Source of the DNA: Microbacterium salsuginis
GTDB lineage: Bacteria; Actinomycetota; Actinomycetes; Actinomycetales; Microbacteriaceae
Length of the DNA: 64,000 nt
Reading direction: 5' to 3'
Assembly: GCF_012524205.1 (NCBI RefSeq)
Contig: NZ_JABACI010000001.1
Coordinates: forward strand, 620,001-684,000
Part shown: positions 28,040-37,022 of the stretch, one piece after another
Position numbering within the stretch: position 1 is the stretch's first letter
How the letters are laid out: the number at the start of each line of letters is the position of its first letter
Notes under the pieces: generated by a model
The model's database searches: none
What the model was told of the DNA's origin: nothing
The model's input: only the letters and a program-made list of their open reading frames with translations
Position numbers and translations under genes: made by a program

Positions 28040-28931
28040 GACTCCTCGGGTTACGTGCGTCGTTGTAGGCGATGGAGAGCAGTGTCGCGGACAGGACGAG
28101 GGCGAGGATCGCCAGCGATGGGAAGAGCGTGAGCCACCAGGCGCTCACCATCGCGCCTGATTGCTGCGCCTCGTAAAGGATGCGGCCCCACGACCATGTC
28201 GTCGGATCGCCGAGGCCGAGGAAGGCCAGTCCCGCTGCCGAGAGGACGGCACGCGAGGCAGTCACCACGACCGACACGACGATGACAGGTGTGACCGCTG
28301 GGATGACATGCCGCCCGAGTATCCAGGACGACCGGCGCGTCATGAGGCGCGCGGCGTCGATGTACGGGAGCTTCACCACCGCGAGCGCCTGCGAACGCAC
28401 AAGGCGCGTGACCTCCGGCCATGAGAAGGCCGCGACCACCAGGATGATCGTCGTCGTGCTCGGCCCGACCAGCGCCGCCACCAGGATCATCAGGGGCAGC
28501 ACGGGCAGCGAGAGCGTGAGATCGACCACGACGCTGACGACGGCATCCAGTTTCGGAACATAAGCGCCGATCACGGCGACGAGCGTTCCGAACACGATCG
28601 CGATCGCAGAGGCGGCCAGCGCGACGAGGACCGACTGCTGTGTTCCCCAGATCACCTCGGCGTACACGTCGCGGCCGAGCGAGTCCGTCCCGAACCAGTG
28701 AGCGGCGCTCGGCGGGCTCAGAACCTCGGTTCCGTAGCTGGCCGGATACGGCGCGAGCAGGGGCGCGATCACCGCAACCAGGATCAGTAGCGCAAGAATG
28801 GCCAGCGAGATCATGCCCAGCGGTTGTCGGCGGAACGCGAGCCAGGTCTGGCGGCTCGCGCGACGGCCGTCCTCGGCCGCAGGGTCGACCAGGACCGGCG
28901 CGAGCTCGCTCTCGGGAATGGGAGAGGTCAT
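28029..28931 (-). CDS. peptide-type ABC transporter permease (DppC family)
   Basis: A 300-residue inner-membrane subunit. The N-terminal OppC_N region (RQTWLAFRRQPLGMISLAILALL) is followed by the periplasmic motif HWFGTDSLGRDVYAEVIWG and the EAA loop near YIDAARLMTRRSSWILGRHV. About six membrane helices are present. It overlaps the DppB-like permease by 4 bases (ATGA) and the M24 gene by 11 bases, so the transporter and hydrolases form one tightly packed operon. Confidence 0.92.
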   Translation of the reverse strand: MTSPIPESELAPVLVDPAAEDGRRASRQTWLAFRRQPLGMISLAILALLILVAVIAPLLAPYPASYGTEVLSPPSAAHWFGTDSLGRDVYAEVIWGTQQSVLVALAASAIAIVFGTLVAVIGAYVPKLDAVVSVVVDLTLSLPVLPLMILVAALVGPSTTTIILVVAAFSWPEVTRLVRSQALAVVKLPYIDAARLMTRRSSWILGRHVIPAVTPVIVVSVVVTASRAVLSAAGLAFLGLGDPTTWSWGRILYEAQQSGAMVSAWWLTLFPSLAILALVLSATLLSIAYNDARNPRSHER

Positions 28932-29890
28932 GAGGTCCGCACTCTCGGGTCGAGGAATCCATAGGCGATGTCGGTGAGCATGTTCGCGATCACGACCGTC
29001 ACGGCCAGCAGCAGGAAGGCACCCTGCAGCACCGGGAAGTCCAGCTGTGTGACGGCTTCGTAGATGCCCCGGCCGATGCCGGGGTAGGCGAAGACCGTCT
29101 CGGTGAGCACCGCGCCACCGACGACGAACCCGAGCTGCAACCCGATCAACGTGATCGCCGGAAGCATCGCGTTGCGCACCGCGTGCTTCCACAGGATGGT
29201 CCGCGGTGGAACGCCCTTCGCCTTCGCCAGGGTGATGTAGTCCTCCCCCAACGCCTCGATCAGCGTCGCGCGCATGGTCAGCACGTACGAGCCGAGCTGG
29301 ATGAGCGTCAGTGAGATGGCCGGAAGCACCAGGTGCGACAGCACCGAGCCGTACCACTGCATGCCGTACGCGCCCTCGTCGTAGGCGCCGCCGATCGGGA
29401 ACCACCGAAGGTTCAGCCCGAAGACGAAGAGCAGCACGATGCCCACCGACGGCACGAACAGGGACTGTCCGGTGACCCCGAATACCTGTACGAGCCGGTC
29501 CAGGAACCGGTGCTTGTGGGAGGCCGCGAGAACGCCCAGCGGTATGCCGATCACGATCGTCAACACGAGCGAGGTGACGGTGAGCAGGAGGGTCCAGGGC
29601 AGGCGCTGCATGAGCACGTCGACCACGGGGATCGACTGGGTGAACGACGTGCCGAGATTGCCCTGAAGCAACTGGCCGAGGTACAGGAAGTACTGGATGA
29701 ACAGCGGCCGATCCAGTCCGTACTGGGTAAGGAGGGCCTCGCGCGCCTGATCGGTCATGTTCGGACTCGCCACGGCGAGAGCGGGGTCACCCGGCAGCAG
29801 TCGAAGCAGCAGGAAGGTCACGGTCACGGCGAACAGGATCGTGAACACTCCCCGGGCAAGACGCCGCAGGATGAACAGAGCGATGGACAC
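28928..29890 (-). CDS. peptide-type ABC transporter permease (DppB family)
   Basis: A 320-residue membrane subunit. The start FILRRLARGVFTILFAVTVTFLLLRLLPGDP, YGLDRPLFIQYFLYL and GNLGTSF are the DppB/OppB opening. The EAA loop is DYITLAKAKGVPPRTILWKHAVRNAMLPA, split over two stretches. With the DppC-like subunit it forms the transmembrane channel. The gene lies 20 bases downstream of the binding-protein gene. Confidence 0.92.
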   Translation of the reverse strand: MSIALFILRRLARGVFTILFAVTVTFLLLRLLPGDPALAVASPNMTDQAREALLTQYGLDRPLFIQYFLYLGQLLQGNLGTSFTQSIPVVDVLMQRLPWTLLLTVTSLVLTIVIGIPLGVLAASHKHRFLDRLVQVFGVTGQSLFVPSVGIVLLFVFGLNLRWFPIGGAYDEGAYGMQWYGSVLSHLVLPAISLTLIQLGSYVLTMRATLIEALGEDYITLAKAKGVPPRTILWKHAVRNAMLPAITLIGLQLGFVVGGAVLTETVFAYPGIGRGIYEAVTQLDFPVLQGAFLLLAVTVVIANMLTDIAYGFLDPRVRTS

Positions 29891-29910
29891 GCGCGAGGCC
29901 CTCCTTGGGC

Positions 29911-31542
29911 TTACTCGGAGACCTTGCGGGCGCTGGCGAGTGAGACCGGATTGACGATCGACAGCAACTCACTGGGCTTGGAGATGAATCCCTCCCAATC
30001 CGAGCTGTAAGCGACGTAGAGGTTCTGCGTGTACATCACGTTGTCGTAGACCTCGTCGTGGACGATCTTCGCCGCTTCCCGCATGAGCTCGATCTTCGCG
30101 TCCTCGTCGAACGTGGCCGAGGCCTCGGCGATGAGCGCATTCAGCTCAGGGTCGTCGACGAAGGTGTAGTTGATCGCTCCGTCGGGCAGGTACGACAGGG
30201 TGAAGTTCGTCACCGGGTCGTCCATGATCGCGAAGTTGCCGGCGTAGATGTCGTAGTCGCCCTCGTTCGTCCTGGCGAGATACGTGTTGCGCTCCATGCC
30301 CTGCAGTTCGATCGGGATGCCGGCCTCTGCCGCCCCATCCTTCACAAGCTGAGCCCACTGGCTGGTGACAGGGTCCTGGAGCGAGTAGATCAGGCGGAAC
30401 GACACGGGGAACATGCCGTCGGCGCCCTCGGTGTAGCCGGCTTCCCGCATCAGTTCGCGTGAGAGCTCCGGGTCGTACTCGTACTCCGAAACGGATGCGT
30501 CGTAGTACTTCGAAAGCACTGGCATCAGCGGACTGGAACCGGTCGAGACCGCCTGCCCCTGCAGGACGACGTCGCGAATCGCCTCGTAATCCGCCGCGTG
30601 GGCGAGCGCCTGACGCACCTCCGTCTTGGCGAGATCGGGATTCTGCATGTTGTACGTCATGTGCGCATATCCCAGCCCGGTGACCTCCATGACCTCGATG
30701 CCCTCGGCGTTCTGCAGCTGCTGCACCTGTGACGGCGGGAGCGAGTTCGCGATCACGTCGACCTCGCCGCTCTGCAGCGCCAGGATCTCGGTGTTCACGT
30801 CGGGGAAGACGCGATAGACGATCTTCGCGGGAATCGGCGTGCCACCCTCGACGAGCGGATAGTCCTCGACGCGCTCCATCGTGTAGGACTGGCCCACCTG
30901 CACGTCCGTCAGCAGGAACGGACCCGCGCTGACCCATCCGCCGTCCGACCCGTCGTTGGCGAACTCGGCGACCGAACCGGCCGGCTCGAACACGTGCTGC
31001 GGCACCACGTTGCCCCAGAAGCCGATCTCCTCGACGATGGAGGAGTCCGGCTGCGTGAGTGTGATCTCTACGCGCGTGTCGGAGACGGCCTCGGCCGACT
31101 CGAAGTTGCCGAGCTGACCGTAGAAGGTTCCGGCAGGGGCATCCCGCTTGACGGCGTTCATCGTGAAGGCGACGTCCTCGGCGGTCAGCGGCTCACCGTC
31201 GCTCCAGGTCAGATCGTCGCGGATCTCGTAGAACCCTGTCGTGTCGTCGACATAGCCCCACTCGACGGCCAGCTGGGCCTCCTTCGAGCCGTCGTCGCCG
31301 ATGCTCAGCAGATGCGGATACATCAGGTTGGTGATCCAGTAGTCGCTGCGACTGTTGCCGATCAGCGGGTTGTAGTTGACGACGTCCGTCGTCGTCGCGA
31401 TCGTCAAGGTGTCCTGGCCCGCTTCGGGCGAACCGGTGCTCGCTGCCTCGGGCGCCTGCGGGGCGCAGGCACTCAAGGCGAGAGCGACCAGTGCGGCTGC
31501 GGCGCCGAGAACGGCGTATCTGCTGTGACGTTTCACACCCAT
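29911..31542 (-). CDS. peptide-type ABC transporter substrate-binding lipoprotein (DppA/SBP_bac_5)
   Basis: A 543-residue lipoprotein. The signal ends in LVALALSACAPQ with the lipidated Cys26. The family 5 fold then shows NYNPLIGNSRSDYWITNLMYP, EIRDDLTWSDGEPLTAEDVAFT and VRQALAHAADYEAI. It binds the substrate outside the cell and delivers it to the DppBC channel. Family 5 proteins bind peptides but also nickel, opines and glycosides, so the ligand is open. The 5' end overlaps the M19 gene by 10 bases. Confidence 0.92.
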   Translation of the reverse strand: MGVKRHSRYAVLGAAAALVALALSACAPQAPEAASTGSPEAGQDTLTIATTTDVVNYNPLIGNSRSDYWITNLMYPHLLSIGDDGSKEAQLAVEWGYVDDTTGFYEIRDDLTWSDGEPLTAEDVAFTMNAVKRDAPAGTFYGQLGNFESAEAVSDTRVEITLTQPDSSIVEEIGFWGNVVPQHVFEPAGSVAEFANDGSDGGWVSAGPFLLTDVQVGQSYTMERVEDYPLVEGGTPIPAKIVYRVFPDVNTEILALQSGEVDVIANSLPPSQVQQLQNAEGIEVMEVTGLGYAHMTYNMQNPDLAKTEVRQALAHAADYEAIRDVVLQGQAVSTGSSPLMPVLSKYYDASVSEYEYDPELSRELMREAGYTEGADGMFPVSFRLIYSLQDPVTSQWAQLVKDGAAEAGIPIELQGMERNTYLARTNEGDYDIYAGNFAIMDDPVTNFTLSYLPDGAINYTFVDDPELNALIAEASATFDEDAKIELMREAAKIVHDEVYDNVMYTQNLYVAYSSDWEGFISKPSELLSIVNPVSLASARKVSE

Positions 31543-32741
31543 ACCTCCTCTAGGACCCGCATCGTGTTGCCCCCGACGACGGCGCGGATCTCGTCGTCGG
31601 AATAGTCGTGCTTGACCAGCCAGCCGATGATGTTGCCCATCGCTTCAGCGGGGTTCTCCACCCCGTCGACGTAAGGCACCTCGTCGAATTCGACCTGCCC
31701 GTGAGCCTGGCCCAGTGACAGCTGCGCTGCGAACGCATGGTGCAGGCCGACATGGTCGCCGAAGAGAGTGTCCGGGCCGAAGCTCACGTGCTCGATGCCC
31801 ACGAGGTCGACGCAATAGACGAAGTGGTCCATGACCGACTCCAGCGAGTGGCGGGGATGCGCCGGTGACAGCGTCGTGTGAGGCGCAGCCTCGATGCCGA
31901 TCACCCCGCCCCGATTCGCGCACTCGACGATCGTCTCGTCCGTCTTCATGCGGTTGGTCGGCCAGACCGTCCGCGCTCCGGCGTGCGTGATGAACACCGG
32001 CTTGGTCGAAGCTTTGATGACATCCACGCAGGTGCGGTCGCCGGAGTGCGATATGTCGATCGCGATGCCGAGCTTGTTCATGCGCGCGACCGCTCGCTCG
32101 CCGAAGTAAGTCAATCCCCCGTCTCCGCGCTCCTTGAGCCCGCTGCCCAGAGTGTTGGCCTCGGAGTACGCGATGCCCATCTGGCGCACGCCGAACCCAT
32201 AGAGGACGTCGAGCCGGTCGACCTCGTTCTCGATCATGGTCGCCGCTTCGAGAGCGAAGATGTGGGCAATGCGACCGGTATCTTTCGCGTACTTGATGTC
32301 TTTCAAGGACTCACCCTTGATGACGAAGTCCTGGTGGGCGAGGTCGGCCATGCGCACGCCGAGGTCGAAGAGCACGTCCTGGTACTTCCAGCCGGCGTCG
32401 CTGGAGATGCAGCAGGTGCCGTCCATGCCGTTGTCGAAGACGGCGGTCAGACCCGAGCGTGCCAGCCCTGCGTAGCCCGTGGGTTCGCGGCCCTGGCGGA
32501 TGTGGTCCCTGAGGTGATCCATGTTCTCGGGAAACACCTGGACGTGCTCGTGGAGCGAGATCACCGTCTCTTCGCGTAGCAGTCGCTCGGCGCGCTCGGC
32601 CTGAGAGGCAGTCAGCTCGAGACCCGCGTACGCGGGCACCCGGCCGATCTGCTTGGCGTATTCGAACGCGCGGTAGTCGACGCCAGCCTCGAGGTACTCG
32701 TAGGCGGTGTAACCGGTGTATCGCTCGGCAGATTCGAGCAC
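31533..32741 (-). CDS. M19 family (renal dipeptidase-like) hydrolase with HEH in place of HxD
   Basis: A 402-residue TIM-barrel metal hydrolase. The start is a GTG with GAAGGGAGAA correctly spaced. Family blocks are FALEAATMIEN (bridging Glu), GVRQMGIAYSEANTLG, GLTYFGERAVARMNKLGIAIDISHSG (His), FITHAGARTVWP (His) and HVSFGPDTLFG (Asp). The first metal pair, normally His-x-Asp, appears here as SLHEHV (His-Glu-His). M19 enzymes split dipeptides, often with a D-residue at the C-terminal side, and related amides. It is the first gene of the operon with the dppABC-type genes. Confidence 0.87.
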   Translation of the reverse strand: MLESAERYTGYTAYEYLEAGVDYRAFEYAKQIGRVPAYAGLELTASQAERAERLLREETVISLHEHVQVFPENMDHLRDHIRQGREPTGYAGLARSGLTAVFDNGMDGTCCISSDAGWKYQDVLFDLGVRMADLAHQDFVIKGESLKDIKYAKDTGRIAHIFALEAATMIENEVDRLDVLYGFGVRQMGIAYSEANTLGSGLKERGDGGLTYFGERAVARMNKLGIAIDISHSGDRTCVDVIKASTKPVFITHAGARTVWPTNRMKTDETIVECANRGGVIGIEAAPHTTLSPAHPRHSLESVMDHFVYCVDLVGIEHVSFGPDTLFGDHVGLHHAFAAQLSLGQAHGQVEFDEVPYVDGVENPAEAMGNIIGWLVKHDYSDDEIRAVVGGNTMRVLEEVWV

Positions 32742-32920
32742 GGGCTTCTCCCTTCGTGGAAACGGGCTCCCCCGACGCAACGAGACATTGGATACTCGCG
32801 TCGGGTTGGTGTAGACCTTCTCGCCGATCCGGCATGTATGTCAACTTCGGTGAGCAGATCCGGCGACTTTCTTTACATACATGTAACATTTCGGCGCTCG
32901 CGTGGGTGCACAATGGAGCA
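32742..32920. promoter_or_regulatory. divergent control region of the peptide-uptake island
   Basis: This 179-base spacer serves both the M19-dppABC-lrp operon (leftward) and the dppDF gene (rightward). An unusually AT-rich part holds an inverted repeat: ATGTATGT at 32834-32841 and ACATACAT at 32875-32882. The second arm lies inside the near-palindrome TTACATACATGTAA (32873-32886). Centres are 41 bases apart, about four helical turns. It is a good candidate site for the Lrp-type regulator encoded at the end of the operon. Confidence 0.55.
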
Positions 32921-34591
32921 GTGGAGACAGACACCGCTCAACGCTCACCCATCCTGACCGTGCGCGGTCTCGAGGTCGGGTTCCAGTCGCAGGACGGCTA
33001 TACACGCGCCGTGAGCGACATCGACATCGACGTGCGGCCGGGTGAGCTGGTGGCGCTTCTGGGCGAGTCCGGGTCAGGAAAGACCGTCACTGCGCGCGCC
33101 ATCATGGGGGTGCAGGATCCCGCGGCTGTCATCGCCGCGGCCGAGATGCGCCTGGACGACATCGCACTGCTGGATCTCGACGAAGAGGGCAGACGACGCC
33201 TGCGTGGGGAGCGGATGAGCATGGTCATGCAGGACGCGCTGTCGGCCCTGAACCCCGTGCTGACGATCGGCGACCAGATCGGCGAGGTCTTCCGCGTGCA
33301 CCGGAGAATGGGCCGCCGCCAGGCGAGGGCTCGCGCGATCGACCTGCTGGATCTCGTCGGCATCTCATCGCCGCTGACCCGCATCGACGACTACCCCCAT
33401 CAGTTCTCCGGCGGAATGCGGCAGCGGATCCTCATCGCCATGGCCATCGCGCTGGAACCCGACCTGCTCATCGCGGACGAGCCGACGACGGCGCTCGACG
33501 TGACCGTGCAGGCGCAGATCCTGCGGCTCCTGCACGATCTGCGCGAGCGGCTCGACATGGCCGTTCTCCTCATCACACACGACATCGGCGTCGTGGCCGA
33601 GGTCGCGGACCGTGTCATCGTCATGCGCGATGGAAGCATCGTGGAGGCGGGCGACGCCGATCGCGTCTTCTCCAACCCCGAGAAGCCTTATACCCGCACT
33701 CTGCTGGCCTCGGCGCCGCATCCCGAGCCGGCACGCGTGCTCAGTGAACCCGAGCCCGCACTCGAACCCACCGACGACACGATCCTCCAGGTCACGGGGC
33801 TGCGACGGCGGTTCCGGACCGGGCACGCGCTCGCGCGACGCGCCGTCGTCGCGGTGGACGGCATCGACCTCGTGCTCCGACCCGGCGAGACGCTCGGGAT
33901 AGTCGGAGAGTCCGGCAGCGGCAAGTCGACGCTCGCCCGGATGATCGTGGGCCTCGAGAGCGCTGACGAGGGTCAGGTCCTTTATCGCGGCCAGGACATC
34001 ACACGTCGAGCGCGCGGTCCGCGTCCGCCGTCGCAGCCGGGCATCCAGATGATCTTCCAGGATCCGTACACGTCGCTCGACCCTCGCATGCGCGTGCGCG
34101 ACGTCATCGCCGAGCCGCTCACGGTGACGAGGACCGGAACACCCTCCTCACGCCGGGATCGGGTGGCGGATCTCCTCGAGCTGGTCGGAATGAAGCCCGA
34201 CATGATGCACCGATTCCCCCACCAGTTCTCCGGTGGGCAGCGGCAGCGCATCGGCATCGCGCGATCGCTCATGCGCGATCCCGACATCCTCGTCTGCGAC
34301 GAGCCCGTCTCGGCCCTGGATGTGACCATCCAGGCGCAGGTCGTGGATCTGCTCACCGACATCCAGGACCGGCTGGGACTCGGCATCCTGTTCATCTCGC
34401 ATGATCTCTCGGTGGTGCGAAATCTCGCGCACCGCGTGCTCGTGATGTACCAGGGCGAGCAGGTCGAGACCGGCGACGTCGCGGAGATCTTCGACGACCC
34501 TCAGCAGGACTACACCAAGCGCCTGCTCGCGTCGATCCCGCCGCTCACGCGGGCCGAGCGGGGCAAGCTCACCGGCCGATCCGCAGCGTGA
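32921..34591 (+). CDS. fused peptide-type ABC transporter ATPases (DppD-DppF)
   Basis: A 556-residue cytoplasmic protein with two complete ABC domains. The first has Walker A GESGSGKT (about 48-55), signature FSGGMRQR and Walker [13 protein letters not shown]. The second has GESGSGKST (about 327-335), [10 protein letters not shown] and [12 protein letters not shown]. Each domain is followed by the oligopeptide-type C-terminal motif ([12 protein letters not shown] and [12 protein letters not shown]). One chain therefore replaces the usual DppD plus DppF heterodimer. It starts with GTG and is divergent from the operon that encodes its membrane and binding subunits. Confidence 0.93.
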   Translation: METDTAQRSPILTVRGLEVGFQSQDGYTRAVSDIDIDVRPGELVALLGESGSGKTVTARAIMGVQDPAAVIAAAEMRLDDIALLDLDEEGRRRLRGERMSMVMQDALSALNPVLTIGDQIGEVFRVHRRMGRRQARARAIDLLDLVGISSPLTRIDDYPHQFSGGMRQRILIAMAIALEPDLLIADEPTTALDVTVQAQILRLLHDLRERLDMAVLLITHDIGVVAEVADRVIVMRDGSIVEAGDADRVFSNPEKPYTRTLLASAPHPEPARVLSEPEPALEPTDDTILQVTGLRRRFRTGHALARRAVVAVDGIDLVLRPGETLGIVGESGSGKSTLARMIVGLESADEGQVLYRGQDITRRARGPRPPSQPGIQMIFQDPYTSLDPRMRVRDVIAEPLTVTRTGTPSSRRDRVADLLELVGMKPDMMHRFPHQFSGGQRQRIGIARSLMRDPDILVCDEPVSALDVTIQAQVVDLLTDIQDRLGLGILFISHDLSVVRNLAHRVLVMYQGEQVETGDVAEIFDDPQQDYTKRLLASIPPLTRAERGKLTGRSAA

Positions 34592-34625
34592 TGCCGTGGG
34601 TCGCCGGACCAGCCCGTGACGCAGA

Positions 34626-36044
34626 TCAGCGACCCCAGGCTTCGAGCCAGCGCAGCCAGACCTCGCTGAGCGTCGGGTACGAGGGCACGGCGTGCCACAG
34701 CCGGTCGATCGGCACCTCGCCGACGATCGCGATGGTCGCGGCGTGCAGCAGCTCGGCGACGTCAGGTCCGACGAAAGTGGCACCGATCAGCACCCGGCGC
34801 TCCTCGTCGACGATCGCGCGCGCCTGGCCGCGGTAGTGATCGGCGTGCGTGCTCGCCCCGGCGACCCACGACAGGTCGTAGTCGAGGACGCGGATGCCGA
34901 TACCGGCGGCGCGGGCGGACGCCTCGGTGTGGCCCACCGCCGCCACCTCGGGGTCGGTGAACACCACTTGCGGCACCGCGGAGTGATCCGCCGTGGCGAC
35001 GTGGGCGCCCCACGGCGCTTCGTCGACCGCCCGGCCGAGCGCCCGTGCCGCGATGACATCCCCCGCGGCCCGCGCCTGGTATTTGCCTTGGTGGGTGAGC
35101 AGTACCCGATGGTTGACGTCACCGACGGCGTAGAGCCAGTCGAAGCCGCGTACACGCAGTGTGTCGTCGACATCGAGCCACGCACCAGGCTCGAGGCCGA
35201 CCGCGTCGACGCCGAGGTCCTGGCTGCGCGGCACCCGTCCGGTCGCCACGAGCAACTCGGCCGCGCGCACTTCGGATCCGTCCGACAATGACAGCACCAC
35301 ATCGCCCGAGGCGATGCGCTCGACGCTTTCGACCTCGACGCCCGTACGGACGTCGGCTCCGGCATCCGTCAACGCCTGCTTGACGGCCTCACCCGCGAAC
35401 GCCTCGACACCGCCCAGCAGTCCCGAACGGGCGATCACGGTCACAGCGGTGCCGAACGAGGCGAAGAGCGTCGCCATCTCGCTGCCCACGACGCCGCCGC
35501 CCAGGATGGCGAGGGATGCCGGCACGTCGCGCACGCCCGTCGCCTCGCGGCTCGTCCAGGGCCGGGCATCGCGAAGGCCCGGGATGTCCGGAAGAAGCGC
35601 GGCGGTGCCGGTGCTCACGGCGACCGCGTGCCGGGCGACCAGGACCGTCGCGCGTCCGTCGGCGTCGGTCACCGTGACCTGCCGCTCCCCCGAGAGCCGG
35701 CCGTGGCCGCGCACCAGATCGATCCCCGCGGACTGGAGCCACTCGACCTGCGATGCGTCATTCCACTCGTGCACGATCGCATCGCGCCGCTTCAGCGTGG
35801 CCGCGACATCGACCTGGCCGGTCACCGCTTGCGCCGCGCCGCCGACATCGCGCGCGGCGCGAAGCGCGGACCCGGCTCGCAGCAGGGCCTTGGACGGCAT
35901 GCACGCCCAGTACGAGCATTCGCCCCCGACGAGCTCGCTCTCGACGATCGCGACCGACAGACCTCCCTGCACTGCTCTGTCGGCGACGTTCTCACCGACG
36001 GGGCCAGCTCCGATGACGACGAGGTCGTACTCGCGAGTGCTCAT
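34626..36044 (-). CDS. pyridine nucleotide-disulfide oxidoreductase, class I
   Basis: A 472-residue FAD enzyme. The FAD loop VVIGAGPVGENVADRA is at the N-terminus. The redox disulfide GECSYWACMPSKALL has Cys43 and Cys48. A second nucleotide loop ILGGGVVGSEMATLFASFG binds NAD(P)H, and YAVGDVNHRVLLTHQGKYQAR binds FAD. In glutathione/lipoamide reductases the C-terminal base is the His of HPTLSE; here the motif is SYPTLSEVWL, with Tyr. The enzyme may use another base or substrate, as in mycothione-reductase-like or MerA-like relatives. The TACCGT box 6 bases before the ATG indicates a leaderless message. Confidence 0.87.
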   Translation of the reverse strand: MSTREYDLVVIGAGPVGENVADRAVQGGLSVAIVESELVGGECSYWACMPSKALLRAGSALRAARDVGGAAQAVTGQVDVAATLKRRDAIVHEWNDASQVEWLQSAGIDLVRGHGRLSGERQVTVTDADGRATVLVARHAVAVSTGTAALLPDIPGLRDARPWTSREATGVRDVPASLAILGGGVVGSEMATLFASFGTAVTVIARSGLLGGVEAFAGEAVKQALTDAGADVRTGVEVESVERIASGDVVLSLSDGSEVRAAELLVATGRVPRSQDLGVDAVGLEPGAWLDVDDTLRVRGFDWLYAVGDVNHRVLLTHQGKYQARAAGDVIAARALGRAVDEAPWGAHVATADHSAVPQVVFTDPEVAAVGHTEASARAAGIGIRVLDYDLSWVAGASTHADHYRGQARAIVDEERRVLIGATFVGPDVAELLHAATIAIVGEVPIDRLWHAVPSYPTLSEVWLRWLEAWGR

Positions 36045-36050
36045 ACGCCC

Positions 36051-36056
36051 ACGGTA
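36051..36056 (-). promoter_or_regulatory. -10 box, leaderless promoter of the disulfide oxidoreductase gene
   Basis: TACCGT on the minus strand, 6 bases before the ATG at 36044. Confidence 0.5.
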
Positions 36057-36197
36057 GCGGGACGGATGGATCCCGAGGGCGGCGCTCGCAGTCCGTCACG
36101 CGGACTGCCACGAACCATCTCAGGGGCGTCACGATGCGTCGATTCCGGCCCGATGTCGGCGACCTGTGGTTTTCTGGAATCCCGCCGAAAGGACAGC

Positions 36198-37022
36198 ATG
36201 GCGATCGAATTCCGGGCGGTCTCGAAGCGATTCGGCGACGGAACGCTCGCTGTCGACGATTTCAGCCTCGTCATCCCCGCCCACAAGACGACAGTCTTCG
36301 TCGGCTCGTCCGGGTGCGGCAAGACGACGCTCCTGCGCATGATCAACCGGCTCGTCGAGCCCACGAGCGGCCAGATCACGATCGACGACGAGCCCATCGC
36401 CGATCGCGACCCGGTCAAGCTTCGACGGGGCATCGGCTACGTGCTGCAGAACGCCGGACTGCTGCCCCACTTCTCGGTGGTCGACAACATCGCCACCGTT
36501 CCGGTCCTCTCGGGCGTGCCGCGCGCCCGGGCTCGCCAGCGCGCTCTCGAGTTGATGGATGTCGTGGGCCTCGACCGCGGGCTCGCCCCGCGCTACCCGA
36601 GCCAGCTGTCGGGCGGGCAGCAGCAGCGCGTCGGCGTCGCCCGCGCACTCGCGGTCGATCCCAACATCCTCCTGATGGACGAGCCGTTCGGCGCCGTCGA
36701 TCCGATCGTGCGCAAAGAGCTGCAGACCGAGACGCTGCGCCTTCAGGAGGAGCTCGACAAGACCGTGGTCTTCGTCACGCACGACATCGACGAGGCGTTC
36801 CTGCTGGGCGACCAGGTCGTGATCCTCGAGAAGGGCGCGCGCATCGCCCAGGTCGGCTCGCCGAGCGAGATCATCGAGAACCCGGCGAGCGCCTTCGTCG
36901 CGGAGTTCATCGGCGCTGAACGGGGCGCCCGGGCTCTGCACCGCAAGCAGACGGCCCACGGAATCGTGCTGGTCGACGGCGTCGGGCGTACGCAGGGCGT
37001 GCTCGTCGAGGACACCGCGTGA
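36198..37022 (+). CDS. osmoprotectant ABC transporter ATPase (OpuCA/ProV-type)
   Basis: A 274-residue ABC ATPase. Walker A GSSGCGKTT is at 36-44, followed by the Q-loop YVLQNAGLLPHFSV typical of glycine betaine transporters, signature LSGGQQQRVGVARAL and Walker B ILLMDEPFGAVDPIVR. After the ABC core only about 40 residues remain, so the tandem CBS domains that sense ionic strength in OpuA/OpuC ATPases are missing. AAAGGAC precedes the ATG. It is the first gene of a four-gene operon, with GTGA overlaps to the permeases. Confidence 0.93.
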   Translation: MAIEFRAVSKRFGDGTLAVDDFSLVIPAHKTTVFVGSSGCGKTTLLRMINRLVEPTSGQITIDDEPIADRDPVKLRRGIGYVLQNAGLLPHFSVVDNIATVPVLSGVPRARARQRALELMDVVGLDRGLAPRYPSQLSGGQQQRVGVARALAVDPNILLMDEPFGAVDPIVRKELQTETLRLQEELDKTVVFVTHDIDEAFLLGDQVVILEKGARIAQVGSPSEIIENPASAFVAEFIGAERGARALHRKQTAHGIVLVDGVGRTQGVLVEDTA

